Positions 8,736 to 16,605 of a DNA stretch of 64,000 bases are shown piece after piece (position 1 is the first letter of the stretch; every line of letters starts with the position of its first letter). The notes beneath the pieces were generated by a model. The model saw only the letters and a list, made by a program, of their open reading frames with translations. It searched no databases and had not been told where the DNA came from. The DNA is from Corynebacterium kalidii. Its GTDB lineage: Bacteria > Actinomycetota > Actinomycetes > Mycobacteriales > Mycobacteriaceae. The translations under genes and the position numbers were made by a program. The stretch is from the NCBI RefSeq assembly GCF_022869005.1, contig NZ_JALIEA010000011.1, forward strand, positions 494,775 through 558,774. The letters are read 5' to 3'.

Positions 8736-10259
8736 CTAGTCGGCGTCCTGCTTGCCGAAGACCGGGTTGTGGACCTCGCCGAGGTTGATGTGGACGGCCT
8801 GCTGGTCGGTGTAGAAGTCGATGGAGCGGTACCCGCCCTCGTGCCCGAGGCCGGACGCCTTCACGCCGCCGAAGGGGGTGCGCAGGTCACGGACATTGTT
8901 GGAGTTCAGCCACACCATGCCTGCCTCGACGTTCTGGGCGAAGTTGTGGGCCCGCTTGAGGTCGTTGGTCCAGACGTAGGCGGCCAGGCCGTACCGGGTG
9001 TTGTTGGCGAGCTCCAGGGCCTCGTCGTCGGTGTCGAACGGGGTGATGGCGACGACGGGGCCGAAGATCTCCTCCTGGAAGATTCGGGCGTCCGGGGAGA
9101 CGTCGGCGAAGACCGTCGGCTGGACGAAGTTGCCCTCCGGGAAGTCCGCCGGGCGGCCACCGCCGGCGACCAGGCGGCCCTCCTCCTTGCCGAGCTCGAC
9201 GTAGCTCATGACCTTCTCGAAGTGCTCCGGGTGGACCAGTGCGCCGACCTCGGTGGTCTTCTCCGACGGCAGGCCCACCTTCACGCGCTTGGCCTGGGCG
9301 GCGTAGCGCTCGACGAACTCGTCGTAGATGTCGCGCTGGACCAGGATGCGGGAGCCGGCGGTGCACCGCTCGCCGTTGAGGGAGAAGACACCGAAGATGG
9401 TGGCGTCGATGGCGGTGTCCAGGTCCGCGTCGTTGAAGACGATGGCGGGCGACTTCCCGCCCAGCTCCATCGACAGGCCCTTGAGGTAGGGCGCGGCGTT
9501 GGCGAAGATGGTCTGCCCGGTCCGGGACTCGCCGGTGAAGGAGATCAGCGGGACGTCCGGGTGCCGCACGAGGGAGTCGCCGGCGAAGCCCTCCTCGCCG
9601 TAGCCGTTGACCAGGTTGAACACGCCCTTCGGCAGGCCGGCCTCCTCGAAGATGCCCGGCCACAGGGAGGCGGACAGGGGGGTGAACTCCGCCGGCTTGA
9701 GGACCACGGTATTGCCGGTGGCGATCGCCGGGGCCAGCTTCCAGGACTCGAGCATGAACGGGGTGTTCCACGGGGTGATCAGGCCGGCGACACCGATCGG
9801 CTTGCGGTTGACGTAGTTGGCCTGGCGGCCCGGGACCTTGAAGGCGTCGTCGTGCTGGGCGACGATCAGGTCGGCGAAGAACCGGAAGTTCTCGGCGGCA
9901 CGACGGGCCTGGCCCAGCGCCTGGGAGATCGGCAGACCGGTGTCGAAGCACTCCATGGCGGCGAGCTCGTCGCTGCGGGTCTCGACGATGTCGGCGATCC
10001 TGCGCAGGATGCGGGAGCGCTCGCCCGGCAGCATCGTCGGCCACGGCCCGTCGGTGAACGCCGACCGTGCCGCCGCGACGGCGGCGTCGATGTCGGCGGC
10101 CTTCCCGGACGACGCCTGGATGTAGGGCTCGTTGGTGACCGGGTCGAGGACGTCGAAGGTCTCGCCGTCGAGGGAGTCGACGTACTCGCCGTTGATGTAG
10201 TGGCGGATCACGTCCGGGAGGTTGTCGGGCTTGACGGTGGAGTGGTTGTCGGTGGTCAT
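8736..10259 (-). CDS. hpaE: 5-carboxymethyl-2-hydroxymuconate semialdehyde dehydrogenase
   Basis: This 507-aa ALDH-superfamily enzyme oxidises the HpaD ring-cleavage product to 5-carboxymethyl-2-hydroxymuconate. The catalytic Glu lies in MELGGKSPAIVFNDADLD and the Cys in NGERCTAGSRILV. The C-terminal TPFGGVKASGLGHEGG is typical of the HpaE/BADH group. The ATG at 10257-10259 was chosen because it overlaps the GntR stop as ATGA and gives MTTDNHSTVKPDN; the open frame upstream runs through the regulator gene and is not used. Substrate assignment rests on the cluster context. Confidence 0.9.
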   Translation of the reverse strand: MTTDNHSTVKPDNLPDVIRHYINGEYVDSLDGETFDVLDPVTNEPYIQASSGKAADIDAAVAAARSAFTDGPWPTMLPGERSRILRRIADIVETRSDELAAMECFDTGLPISQALGQARRAAENFRFFADLIVAQHDDAFKVPGRQANYVNRKPIGVAGLITPWNTPFMLESWKLAPAIATGNTVVLKPAEFTPLSASLWPGIFEEAGLPKGVFNLVNGYGEEGFAGDSLVRHPDVPLISFTGESRTGQTIFANAAPYLKGLSMELGGKSPAIVFNDADLDTAIDATIFGVFSLNGERCTAGSRILVQRDIYDEFVERYAAQAKRVKVGLPSEKTTEVGALVHPEHFEKVMSYVELGKEEGRLVAGGGRPADFPEGNFVQPTVFADVSPDARIFQEEIFGPVVAITPFDTDDEALELANNTRYGLAAYVWTNDLKRAHNFAQNVEAGMVWLNSNNVRDLRTPFGGVKASGLGHEGGYRSIDFYTDQQAVHINLGEVHNPVFGKQDAD

Positions 10260-10963
10260 GCGTTCGGCTCCTTCGGTGGGTTGGTGGTGGAGTGGGTGAT
10301 CTGGTCCCGGTAGCTGCGGCTGGTCCGCAGCCGGTGGTTCCGGGCCTCGTGTTCGATGTAGTGGGGGTCGGCCTCCGCCTCGATCAGGGCGATCAGCCGG
10401 TGGTGTTCCTTCACCGAGTCCTCGGCCCGCCGGGGTACGTAGCTGAAGGTCGAGACCCGGAAGTAGTCGAGCCGGTCCCACTCGTCGTAGACGAGTTCGA
10501 CCAGACGCGCGTTCGGGCACCGGTGGAACAGGGCGGTGTGGAACTTCTGGTTGAGGGCGGTGAAGGTCTCCGGGGCGAAGTCGGAGAGCAGTCTCTCCAT
10601 CTGCGCGTTGAGCTCCCGTGCCTGCCCCAGGTCGTCCGGGGTCAGGTGGGGGACCGACAGCGCCGTGGCGTGGCCCTCCAGCAGTGCCACGGACTCCATG
10701 GTCTCGAAGTACGCGTCCTGGCTGAGCGTGGAGACCCGGGCACCGACGTTGTGCTCGTAGGTGACCAGCCCTTCCGCCTCGAGTTGCCGGATCGCCTCGC
10801 GGATCGGCACGACACTCATGTTGAGTGTCTGGGCGAGGGTGCTGAGCACCAGGCGGTGGCCCGGCTCGTACTCCCGGGTGCGGATCTTGTTCCGCAACCA
10901 GATGTAGGTCTGCTCGGCCTTGCTCAGTTTCGTACCGCTGGTCGTTCCGGTCGTGGGGGTCAT
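10256..10963 (-). CDS. GntR-family (FCD subfamily) regulator of the hpa genes
   Basis: This 235-aa protein has an N-terminal winged helix (TLAQTLNMSVVPIREAIRQL followed by EAEGLV) and an all-helical FCD-type effector domain. The FCD domain has the usual acidic/His metal-site context around FHTALFHRCPN and KEHHRLIALIE. It is embedded in the hpa operon, overlapping both flanking genes by 4 bp (ATGA), so it is made with the enzymes it probably represses. The duplicated 12-bp element at 12530-12541 and 14022-14033 fits the T-GTATA-A type sites of this family. The effector is probably an aromatic acid or ring-cleavage intermediate, by inference. Confidence 0.85.
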   Translation of the reverse strand: MTPTTGTTSGTKLSKAEQTYIWLRNKIRTREYEPGHRLVLSTLAQTLNMSVVPIREAIRQLEAEGLVTYEHNVGARVSTLSQDAYFETMESVALLEGHATALSVPHLTPDDLGQARELNAQMERLLSDFAPETFTALNQKFHTALFHRCPNARLVELVYDEWDRLDYFRVSTFSYVPRRAEDSVKEHHRLIALIEAEADPHYIEHEARNHRLRTSRSYRDQITHSTTNPPKEPNA

Positions 10964-12459
10964 TGTTCCCCCGTCCCCGGTGTCTCCACCGGGTGGTCGG
11001 CCAGGTACGAACGGTAAGCCTCCCGGTTGGCGCCCACCGGTGGGAACAGGCCGTCCAGCGCCCCGCCCTCGGCGACGCGCCCGGCGACCCATTCGTCCTC
11101 GTGCTCCTTCGCGAGCGTGTCGTCGACGACCTCCTCGGCCAGGGCGCGGGGGATCACGACGACCCCGTCGTCGTCACCGACGATGACGTCGCCGGGGACG
11201 ACGGTCGCGTTGCCGCAGGCGATGGCCAGGTCACTGTCCCAGGGGACGTGCCGACGGCCGAGCACCGCGGGGTGGGCGCCCTGGCTGAAGACCGGCAGGC
11301 CGATCTCACGGACGGCCTCGTAGTCCCGTACCCCGCCGTCGGTGACCACACCCGCGGCACCGTTGTACTGTGCCCGGAGCGCGAGGATGTCGCCCATCGT
11401 CCCGGACTCCGGCTCCCGGCGGGCCTCGATGACGAGGACCTCACCCGGGCGGACGGTGTCGAAGGCCTTCTTCTGGGCGTTGAAGCCGCCGCCGTGGGTC
11501 TGGAAGAGGTCCTCGCGGCCGGGCAGGAAGCGCAGGGTCCGGGCCGCACCGACCAGCTTCGTGCCGGTGGTCTGCGGACGGACACCTTCGATGACGACCT
11601 GGTTCAGCCCGCGCTTCCGGAGCTGCGCGGACAGACCTGCCGTGGGGGCCTGCTCCAGCTTGCTCCGCAGCTCCTCGGGCAGGGCGTAGGGGTCGGCGGG
11701 GAGACCGGCGGCTTCCGGGCTGCCCCAGGCGTCGGCGCGCTGGGTGTCGTCGATGGACGGCAGCATGCCGACGGTGTCGTCGAAGTCACCGGGACCGTCG
11801 ACCACCGTGTTGCTCAGCCGCCCGGAGCTGGGGGCCCCGGGGGCGTCCGGTGCGTCGACCTCGACCTCGACCACGTCGCCCGGCTGGATGACGGTCGACC
11901 CCGCCGGCGTGCCGGTGAGGATGACGTCGCCGGTCTCCAGGGTCATGTGCTGGGAGAGGTCGGCGACGAACTGGGCCAGGGGGAACAGGAGCTCCTCCTG
12001 CGAGGTCCGCCCCTCCTGGACGAGATCGCCGTTGACCCAGGTCCGAAGACGCAGGGCGGCGGGGTCGATGCTTCGGGCGTCGATCAACCCGGGCCCGAGC
12101 GGGGTGTAGCCGTCACGGCTCTTCGAGCGGAGGTTCGACCCCTTGTCCTGTGCCCGGTAGTCGTAGATGCCCAGGTCGTTGGACGCGGTGACGGAGGCGA
12201 CGTGGTCCCAGGCCTCGTCGAGGGGGACGTTCTTCGCCGGGGTGCCGATCACCAGGGCGATCTCGCCCTCGAAGGCGAGCAGCTCGGTGCCGGCGGGGCG
12301 GACGATCTCCTGGCCCGACCCGGCCAGTGAACTGGGGGCCTTGAGGAAGTACGAGGGCTTCTTCGGCCAGCGGCCGCGCTGGCGGGCGCGTGAGTCGAAG
12401 GCGACGTGGACGGCGATGATCTTGCCTGGGTGCACCGGGGGCGGCGGGACGTTCGTCAC
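10960..12459 (-). CDS. Fusion of HpaG-like FAH-fold isomerase/decarboxylase and RraA/HMG-aldolase-like domain
   Basis: This 499-aa, two-domain protein starts from GTG with TAGGAG upstream. Residues about 1-245 are a fumarylacetoacetase-fold domain with the metal-site motif FEGEIALVIG, ASNDLGIYDYRAQDKG and the closing GDVILTGTPAGS; such domains in HpaG isomerise and decarboxylate 5-oxopent-3-ene-1,2,5-tricarboxylate. Residues about 265-485 are an RraA-like domain with TDGGVRDY and GDVIVGDDDGVVVIP, the pyruvate/metal-binding motifs of HMG/CHA aldolases and oxaloacetate decarboxylases. A charged linker joins them. It is the first gene of the hpa operon. The fusion suggests that two consecutive steps are tethered; which reaction each half performs is not decided by sequence. 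Confidence 0.85.
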   Translation of the reverse strand: MTNVPPPPVHPGKIIAVHVAFDSRARQRGRWPKKPSYFLKAPSSLAGSGQEIVRPAGTELLAFEGEIALVIGTPAKNVPLDEAWDHVASVTASNDLGIYDYRAQDKGSNLRSKSRDGYTPLGPGLIDARSIDPAALRLRTWVNGDLVQEGRTSQEELLFPLAQFVADLSQHMTLETGDVILTGTPAGSTVIQPGDVVEVEVDAPDAPGAPSSGRLSNTVVDGPGDFDDTVGMLPSIDDTQRADAWGSPEAAGLPADPYALPEELRSKLEQAPTAGLSAQLRKRGLNQVVIEGVRPQTTGTKLVGAARTLRFLPGREDLFQTHGGGFNAQKKAFDTVRPGEVLVIEARREPESGTMGDILALRAQYNGAAGVVTDGGVRDYEAVREIGLPVFSQGAHPAVLGRRHVPWDSDLAIACGNATVVPGDVIVGDDDGVVVIPRALAEEVVDDTLAKEHEDEWVAGRVAEGGALDGLFPPVGANREAYRSYLADHPVETPGTGEQ

Positions 12460-12529
12460 GTGGATCTCCTAAGCGAAGAATGTCGGCGGAATGTCATTGG
12501 GTGTTGCCGGGTGTTGCCAACTAGCCCAA

Positions 12530-12541
12530 ATCGTATATGAT
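12530..12541. promoter_or_regulatory. Candidate GntR operator, hpa operon/MHS permease divergent region
   Basis: The 12-mer ATCGTATATGAT is a near-palindrome of the FCD-type GntR form. Its exact reverse complement recurs at 14022-14033 before the hydroxylase gene. It sits about 70 bp upstream of the first hpa gene and about 75 bp upstream of the permease, well placed to control both. Confidence 0.6.
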
Positions 12542-12559
12542 CGTGGCGTAGCAGGCAAG

Positions 12560-12587
12560 TGTTCCGCATCACATCACAGGCGGAACA
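12560..12587. promoter_or_regulatory. Perfect 8-bp inverted repeat upstream of the MHS permease
   Basis: TGTTCCGC and GCGGAACA are separated by 12 bp and lie 31 bp before the permease start. No second copy was noticed. It may be an operator of another regulator or part of the promoter architecture. Confidence 0.4.
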
Positions 12588-12617
12588 TGACGACAAGCAC
12601 AGTTTTTAGGGGTGTCC

Positions 12618-14015
12618 ATGACACAGAGAACCGCGGGAGCCGACGGCCGTGAGTCCACGGCTCCGCACACCACCCTGGCCGAGCGCCGCAGGGTCGTCGC
12701 GGCGACCACCATCGGTACCGCCATCGAGTGGTACGACTTCTTCCTGTACGCCAGCGTCGCGGGTCTGGTCTTCAACCAGCTGATGTTCGGGCCCCTGGGG
12801 TCCGGGGCCGCGACGATCGTCAGCTTCCTGACGGTCGGGCTGTCCTTCCTGTTCAGGCCCCTCGGTGCCTTCCTGGCCGGTCACTTCGCCGACCGGGTGG
12901 GCCGGCGCCTGGTGCTGATGGTCACCCTGTTCACCATGGGTGCGGCCACCGCGTTGATCGGCCTGTTGCCGACGTACGACTCCATCGGGGTCTGGGCACC
13001 GGTGCTCCTCATCGTCCTGCGCATCCTCCAGGGGGTGTCCGCAGGTGGCGAATGGGGATCGGCCGTGCTGCTCGCCGTCGAGCATGCGCCGGTGCACAAG
13101 CGCGGGCTGTTCGGCGCCGGTCCGCAGATCGGCGTGCCCGCAGGCCTGCTGCTGTCCTCCGGTGTCCTGGCGCTGATGAACGTCATCGCCCCCGGCGACG
13201 CCTTCATGGAGTGGGGGTGGAGGATTCCGTTCCTCTTCTCGATCCTGCTGGTCATCGTGGGTTTCTACATCCGCCGTGGGGTGGACGAGTCGCCGGTGTT
13301 CGAGGAGATCAGCCAGCGTGCGGAGGCCGGGGCGACCAATCCGGTCGGCTCGCTCTTCCGCCGGTACCTGCCGCTGGTCATCGTCGGTGCGCTGGTGTTC
13401 GCCGGTAACGGCACGGTCGGCTACATGACCACCGGCGGGTTCATCCAGAACCACGCGACGGACCCGGACGGCCTGGCCATGGAACGCGGTGCGGTGCTGC
13501 TCGCAGTGACCGGCTCGGCCGCCACCTGGATGCTCTTCACACTCGTCGCCGGCTGGGTGTCGGACCACCTGGGACGGCGCAGGACGTACATCATCGGCTT
13601 CCTCGTGCAGGCCGTCGGTGCGGCGGCGTTGTTCCCGCTGGTCGGGACCGGGAACATCTGGATCCTGTTCGGGGTGCTGGTGTTCCTGACCGTCGGCCTG
13701 GGGCTCACCTACGGGCAGCAGTCGGCGATGTACGCCGAGCTGTTCCCCGCCTCGATCCGTGGTTCGGGGGTGTCGATCACCTATGCGATCGGTTCGATCC
13801 TCGGCGGGGCCTTCGCCCCGACCATCGCCGCGGCCCTGGTCCAGGGTACCGGCGGCACCGCCGCAGTGACCGGGTACCTGGTCACCGCCACGCTCGTCGG
13901 GTTGGCGGCGGTGCTGCTGCTGAAGGACCGCACCGGGATCGCGTTGGGGCCCGACAACGAGGCGGAGCAGGCGACCGGGCACTTCGTCCTCGGGCGTTCC
14001 CGGGACGCCACGTAG
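12618..14015 (+). CDS. MFS permease of the metabolite:H+ symporter (MHS) family
   Basis: This 465-aa protein has about twelve membrane segments and the MHS opening signature TTIGTAIEWYDFFLYA. The loop-2 motif GHFADRVGRRLVLM and GVSAGGEWGSAVLLAVEHA are also present. It should import an organic acid with protons. The ATG at 12618 has AGGGG six bases upstream; a GTG at 12612 is the alternative. It is divergent from the hpa operon and followed by the flavin hydroxylase, with candidate GntR operators on both sides, so it is probably the uptake system for 4-hydroxyphenylacetate, homoprotocatechuate or a related aromatic acid. Confidence 0.85.
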   Translation: MTQRTAGADGRESTAPHTTLAERRRVVAATTIGTAIEWYDFFLYASVAGLVFNQLMFGPLGSGAATIVSFLTVGLSFLFRPLGAFLAGHFADRVGRRLVLMVTLFTMGAATALIGLLPTYDSIGVWAPVLLIVLRILQGVSAGGEWGSAVLLAVEHAPVHKRGLFGAGPQIGVPAGLLLSSGVLALMNVIAPGDAFMEWGWRIPFLFSILLVIVGFYIRRGVDESPVFEEISQRAEAGATNPVGSLFRRYLPLVIVGALVFAGNGTVGYMTTGGFIQNHATDPDGLAMERGAVLLAVTGSAATWMLFTLVAGWVSDHLGRRRTYIIGFLVQAVGAAALFPLVGTGNIWILFGVLVFLTVGLGLTYGQQSAMYAELFPASIRGSGVSITYAIGSILGGAFAPTIAAALVQGTGGTAAVTGYLVTATLVGLAAVLLLKDRTGIALGPDNEAEQATGHFVLGRSRDAT

Positions 14016-14021
14016 CGCGAC

Positions 14022-14033
14022 ATCATATACGAT
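14022..14033. promoter_or_regulatory. Candidate GntR operator upstream of the flavin hydroxylase
   Basis: ATCATATACGAT is the exact reverse complement of the element at 12530-12541. It lies seven bases after the permease stop and about 90 bp before the hydroxylase start, suggesting that the hydroxylase has its own promoter under the same regulator. Confidence 0.6.
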
Positions 14034-14124
14034 CTCCGGAATCTCCGGGCCGTCGTTCTCAGCTGCCTGCCGGCGACGACCGAGGTTCCCCACCACCACA
14101 CGACCTTGAACCAGAGAGGACATC

Positions 14125-16026
14125 ATGCAGTTTCACCACCACGGCTACGTTTCAGAGGAACCGAAGCGGCTCCCGGCCTCGGGGATCGACCGTCCCGACG
14201 ACCTCCCGGACGAGATGGACGTGCTCATCGTGGGCACCGGACCCGCCGGCATGACCGCCGCGGCCCAGCTGTCCATGTTCCCGGAGGTGCACACCAGGAT
14301 CGTCGAACGTCGTCCGTCCCGGTTGGAGATCGGGCAGGCAGACGGGATCCAGTCGCGGTCGGTGGAGACCTTCGAGGCCTTCGGGTTCGCCAACGAGATC
14401 ATGGACGAAGCGTTCCACCTCACCGAGATGTCCTTCTGGAACCCGGACCCGGACGCCCCGGAGAACATCGTCCGCACCGCCCGGCCGGTGGACGACGAGC
14501 ACGGTATCAGTGAGTTCCCGCATCTGATCGTCAACCAGGCCCGCGTCCTCGACTACTTCGCCCGCTACATGGAGCACTCGCCGTCGCGGATGACGCCCGA
14601 CTACGGGTGGGAGTTCGTCGGACTGACGGTCTCCGACGGTCCCTGCGGCCCGGACGACTACCCGGTGTCCGTCGAACTCCGCCGCACGGTGCCGGGCGAG
14701 GAGCACACCCGTACCGTGCGCGCCCGCTACGTCGTCGGCTGCGACGGGGCCCGGTCCGGGGTGCGGGAGTCGATCGGACGGACCCTGAGCGGCAAGCAGG
14801 CCAACCACGCCTGGGGTGTCATGGACGTCGTCGCCGACACCGACTTCCCCGACATCCGCACCAAGTGTGCGATCCACTCCAAGGCGGGCTCGATCCTCCA
14901 CATCCCCCGGGAGGGTGGCTACCTCTTCCGGATGTACGTCGACCTGGGGGAGGTCGCCGACGACGACAACCACGAGGTGCGCAACACCCCCATCGACGTG
15001 ATCATCGCCAAGGCGAACGAGATCGTGCACCCGTACCACGTGACCGTCAAGGACGTGGCCTGGCACTCCATCTACGAGGTCGGGCACCGCCTCGTCGACG
15101 GGTTCGACGACGCGGTCGTCGTCGCCGACGACGGGTCCGCCGCCTCGTGGGACACCGCGCCGCGGGTGTTCCTCGCCGGGGACGCCTGCCACACCCACTC
15201 CGCCAAGGCGGGGCAGGGGATGAACGTGTCCATCCAGGACGGCTTCAACATCGGGTGGAAGCTGGGGCACGTGGCCTCCGGGCTGGCGCCGGAGGAGCTG
15301 CTCCGGACCTACCACAGTGAGCGGTACCCGGCGGCCTCGAACCTGATCGACTTCGACCGGGAGTGGTCGACGCTCATGGCGACGCCGCCGAAGGAACTCG
15401 AGGACCCGCACGCCGTGGAGAAGTACTATCTCGCGGCCGAGGAGTTCGCCGCCGGGTTCATGACGGACTACGACGAGAGCATGATCACCGCCGACGACCG
15501 CCACCAGGGGTTGGCGTCCGGCTTCCCCGTGGGGCGCCGGTTCAAGTCGCATCCGGCGATGCGCCGGTGCGACGCCAACCGGAGGCACATCGGGCACCAG
15601 CACTCCGCCGACGGCCGGTGGCGGATCTACGTGTTCGCCGATTCCCCGGCCCCGGGCGAGGAGTCGATGCTCGGCGTGTGGGCCGACTGGATGCAGAACT
15701 CCCCGGAGTCGCCGGTGCGCCGTCGGACCCCGGACGGCCGGGACGACGACACGCTGTTCGACATCAAGGTCATCTACCAGCAGAACCACCACGACTTCGA
15801 GCTCTTCGACGCGCCGGAGGTCTTCTTCCCGCGGGTGGGGCCGTTCCACCTCCAGAACTGGGAGAACGTCTGGTCCGCGCTGGGTGACGACGACATCTTC
15901 GAGGCCCGCGGGGTCAGTCGGGACGGCGCGGTGGTCGTCGTCCGTCCGGACCAGTACGTCTCCGCCGTCCTGCCCCTCGACGACACCCGGGCGCTGGGGG
16001 AGTACTTCGCCAGGGTGATGGGCTGA
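14125..16026 (+). CDS. FAD-dependent aromatic monooxygenase (phenol 2-monooxygenase / MobA family)
   Basis: This 633-aa group A flavoprotein hydroxylase shows the GxGxxG motif VLIVGTGPAGMTAAAQL, the DG motif VVGCDGARSGVRESIG and the GD motif VFLAGDACHTHSAKAGQGMN. A C-terminal thioredoxin-like domain of the phenol hydroxylase type follows over about the last 180 residues. The length fits MobA (3-hydroxybenzoate 4-hydroxylase) and phenol 2-monooxygenases, which hydroxylate ortho to a phenolic OH with NAD(P)H and O2. The start ATG follows AGAGAGGA. Linked to hpa genes by a shared operator, it is a candidate for converting 4-hydroxyphenylacetate to homoprotocatechuate, since no two-component HpaBC is present in the window. 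A hydroxybenzoate substrate remains possible. Confidence 0.85.
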   Translation: MQFHHHGYVSEEPKRLPASGIDRPDDLPDEMDVLIVGTGPAGMTAAAQLSMFPEVHTRIVERRPSRLEIGQADGIQSRSVETFEAFGFANEIMDEAFHLTEMSFWNPDPDAPENIVRTARPVDDEHGISEFPHLIVNQARVLDYFARYMEHSPSRMTPDYGWEFVGLTVSDGPCGPDDYPVSVELRRTVPGEEHTRTVRARYVVGCDGARSGVRESIGRTLSGKQANHAWGVMDVVADTDFPDIRTKCAIHSKAGSILHIPREGGYLFRMYVDLGEVADDDNHEVRNTPIDVIIAKANEIVHPYHVTVKDVAWHSIYEVGHRLVDGFDDAVVVADDGSAASWDTAPRVFLAGDACHTHSAKAGQGMNVSIQDGFNIGWKLGHVASGLAPEELLRTYHSERYPAASNLIDFDREWSTLMATPPKELEDPHAVEKYYLAAEEFAAGFMTDYDESMITADDRHQGLASGFPVGRRFKSHPAMRRCDANRRHIGHQHSADGRWRIYVFADSPAPGEESMLGVWADWMQNSPESPVRRRTPDGRDDDTLFDIKVIYQQNHHDFELFDAPEVFFPRVGPFHLQNWENVWSALGDDDIFEARGVSRDGAVVVVRPDQYVSAVLPLDDTRALGEYFARVMG

Positions 16027-16035
16027 CGGCGGGGG

Positions 16036-16578
16036 TCAGCGGGGTGTGTCGAGCGTCCTGCGGTACCGCAGGAGCTCCACCGGGCGACCGGATGGTGCCG
16101 GTTCCGTGACCCGGCCGTCCGGGGTGAACCCGGCACGGTCGAGGATGCGCTGCGACGCGGCGTTGTCAGGCACGGTCCGTGCCGTGAGCCGTGACAGTCC
16201 GCTGCGGCGGGCGAGGTCGCACGCCAGGTCGAGTGCGACCGCCGTCCTGCCGGAACCGCGGTGGTCGGGGTGCAGCCAGAACCCGACCTCGGCGTCGGCG
16301 TCGGTGACGTCGAAGATCACCAGGCTGCCGCAGAAGTCGTCGGTGGCGGTGTCGGCGATGGCGAGGACGGCCAGGTCACCGCGGCGCAGGCCCGGCGTGG
16401 CGTCGTCGCGGATCATCTCGGTGACGGAGGCCGGTGTGTAGGAGGTCGCGGGGAGGTGGGCGTACCGACGGACCGCCGCGTCGTGGGTGCCCTCGGCGAA
16501 GGCGGGGGCGTCCGTTTCAGCCAGTGGCCGCAGCCGGGTGGTGCCGGAGGTCAGTGGGAGCAGTGACGTGGTGAGCAT
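16036..16578 (-). CDS. GNAT-family N-acetyltransferase (RimJ/RimL-like)
   Basis: This 180-aa protein has the acetyl-CoA-binding core EVGFWLHPDHRGSGRTAVAL followed by the GNAT motif B region TVPDNAASQRILDRAGFTPDG. Members acetylate ribosomal protein N-termini, small molecules or antibiotics; the acceptor cannot be predicted. It is the next gene downstream of a TetR regulator on the same strand, and a CTAA-N10-TTAG element lies just before its start, so regulation by that TetR is likely. It converges on the hydroxylase gene with only nine bases between. Confidence 0.8.
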   Translation of the reverse strand: MLTTSLLPLTSGTTRLRPLAETDAPAFAEGTHDAAVRRYAHLPATSYTPASVTEMIRDDATPGLRRGDLAVLAIADTATDDFCGSLVIFDVTDADAEVGFWLHPDHRGSGRTAVALDLACDLARRSGLSRLTARTVPDNAASQRILDRAGFTPDGRVTEPAPSGRPVELLRYRRTLDTPR

Positions 16579-16587
16579 GACGCAAAA

Positions 16588-16605
16588 CTAACATAGATAG
16601 TTTAG
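16588..16605. promoter_or_regulatory. Candidate TetR operator (CTAA-N10-TTAG), GNAT side
   Basis: CTAA at 16588-16591 and TTAG at 16602-16605, with CTAACATAG as the left half. The same architecture, and the reverse complement CTATGTTAG, occur at 17257-17274 upstream of the TetR gene. It lies 10 bp before the GNAT start. Confidence 0.55.
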
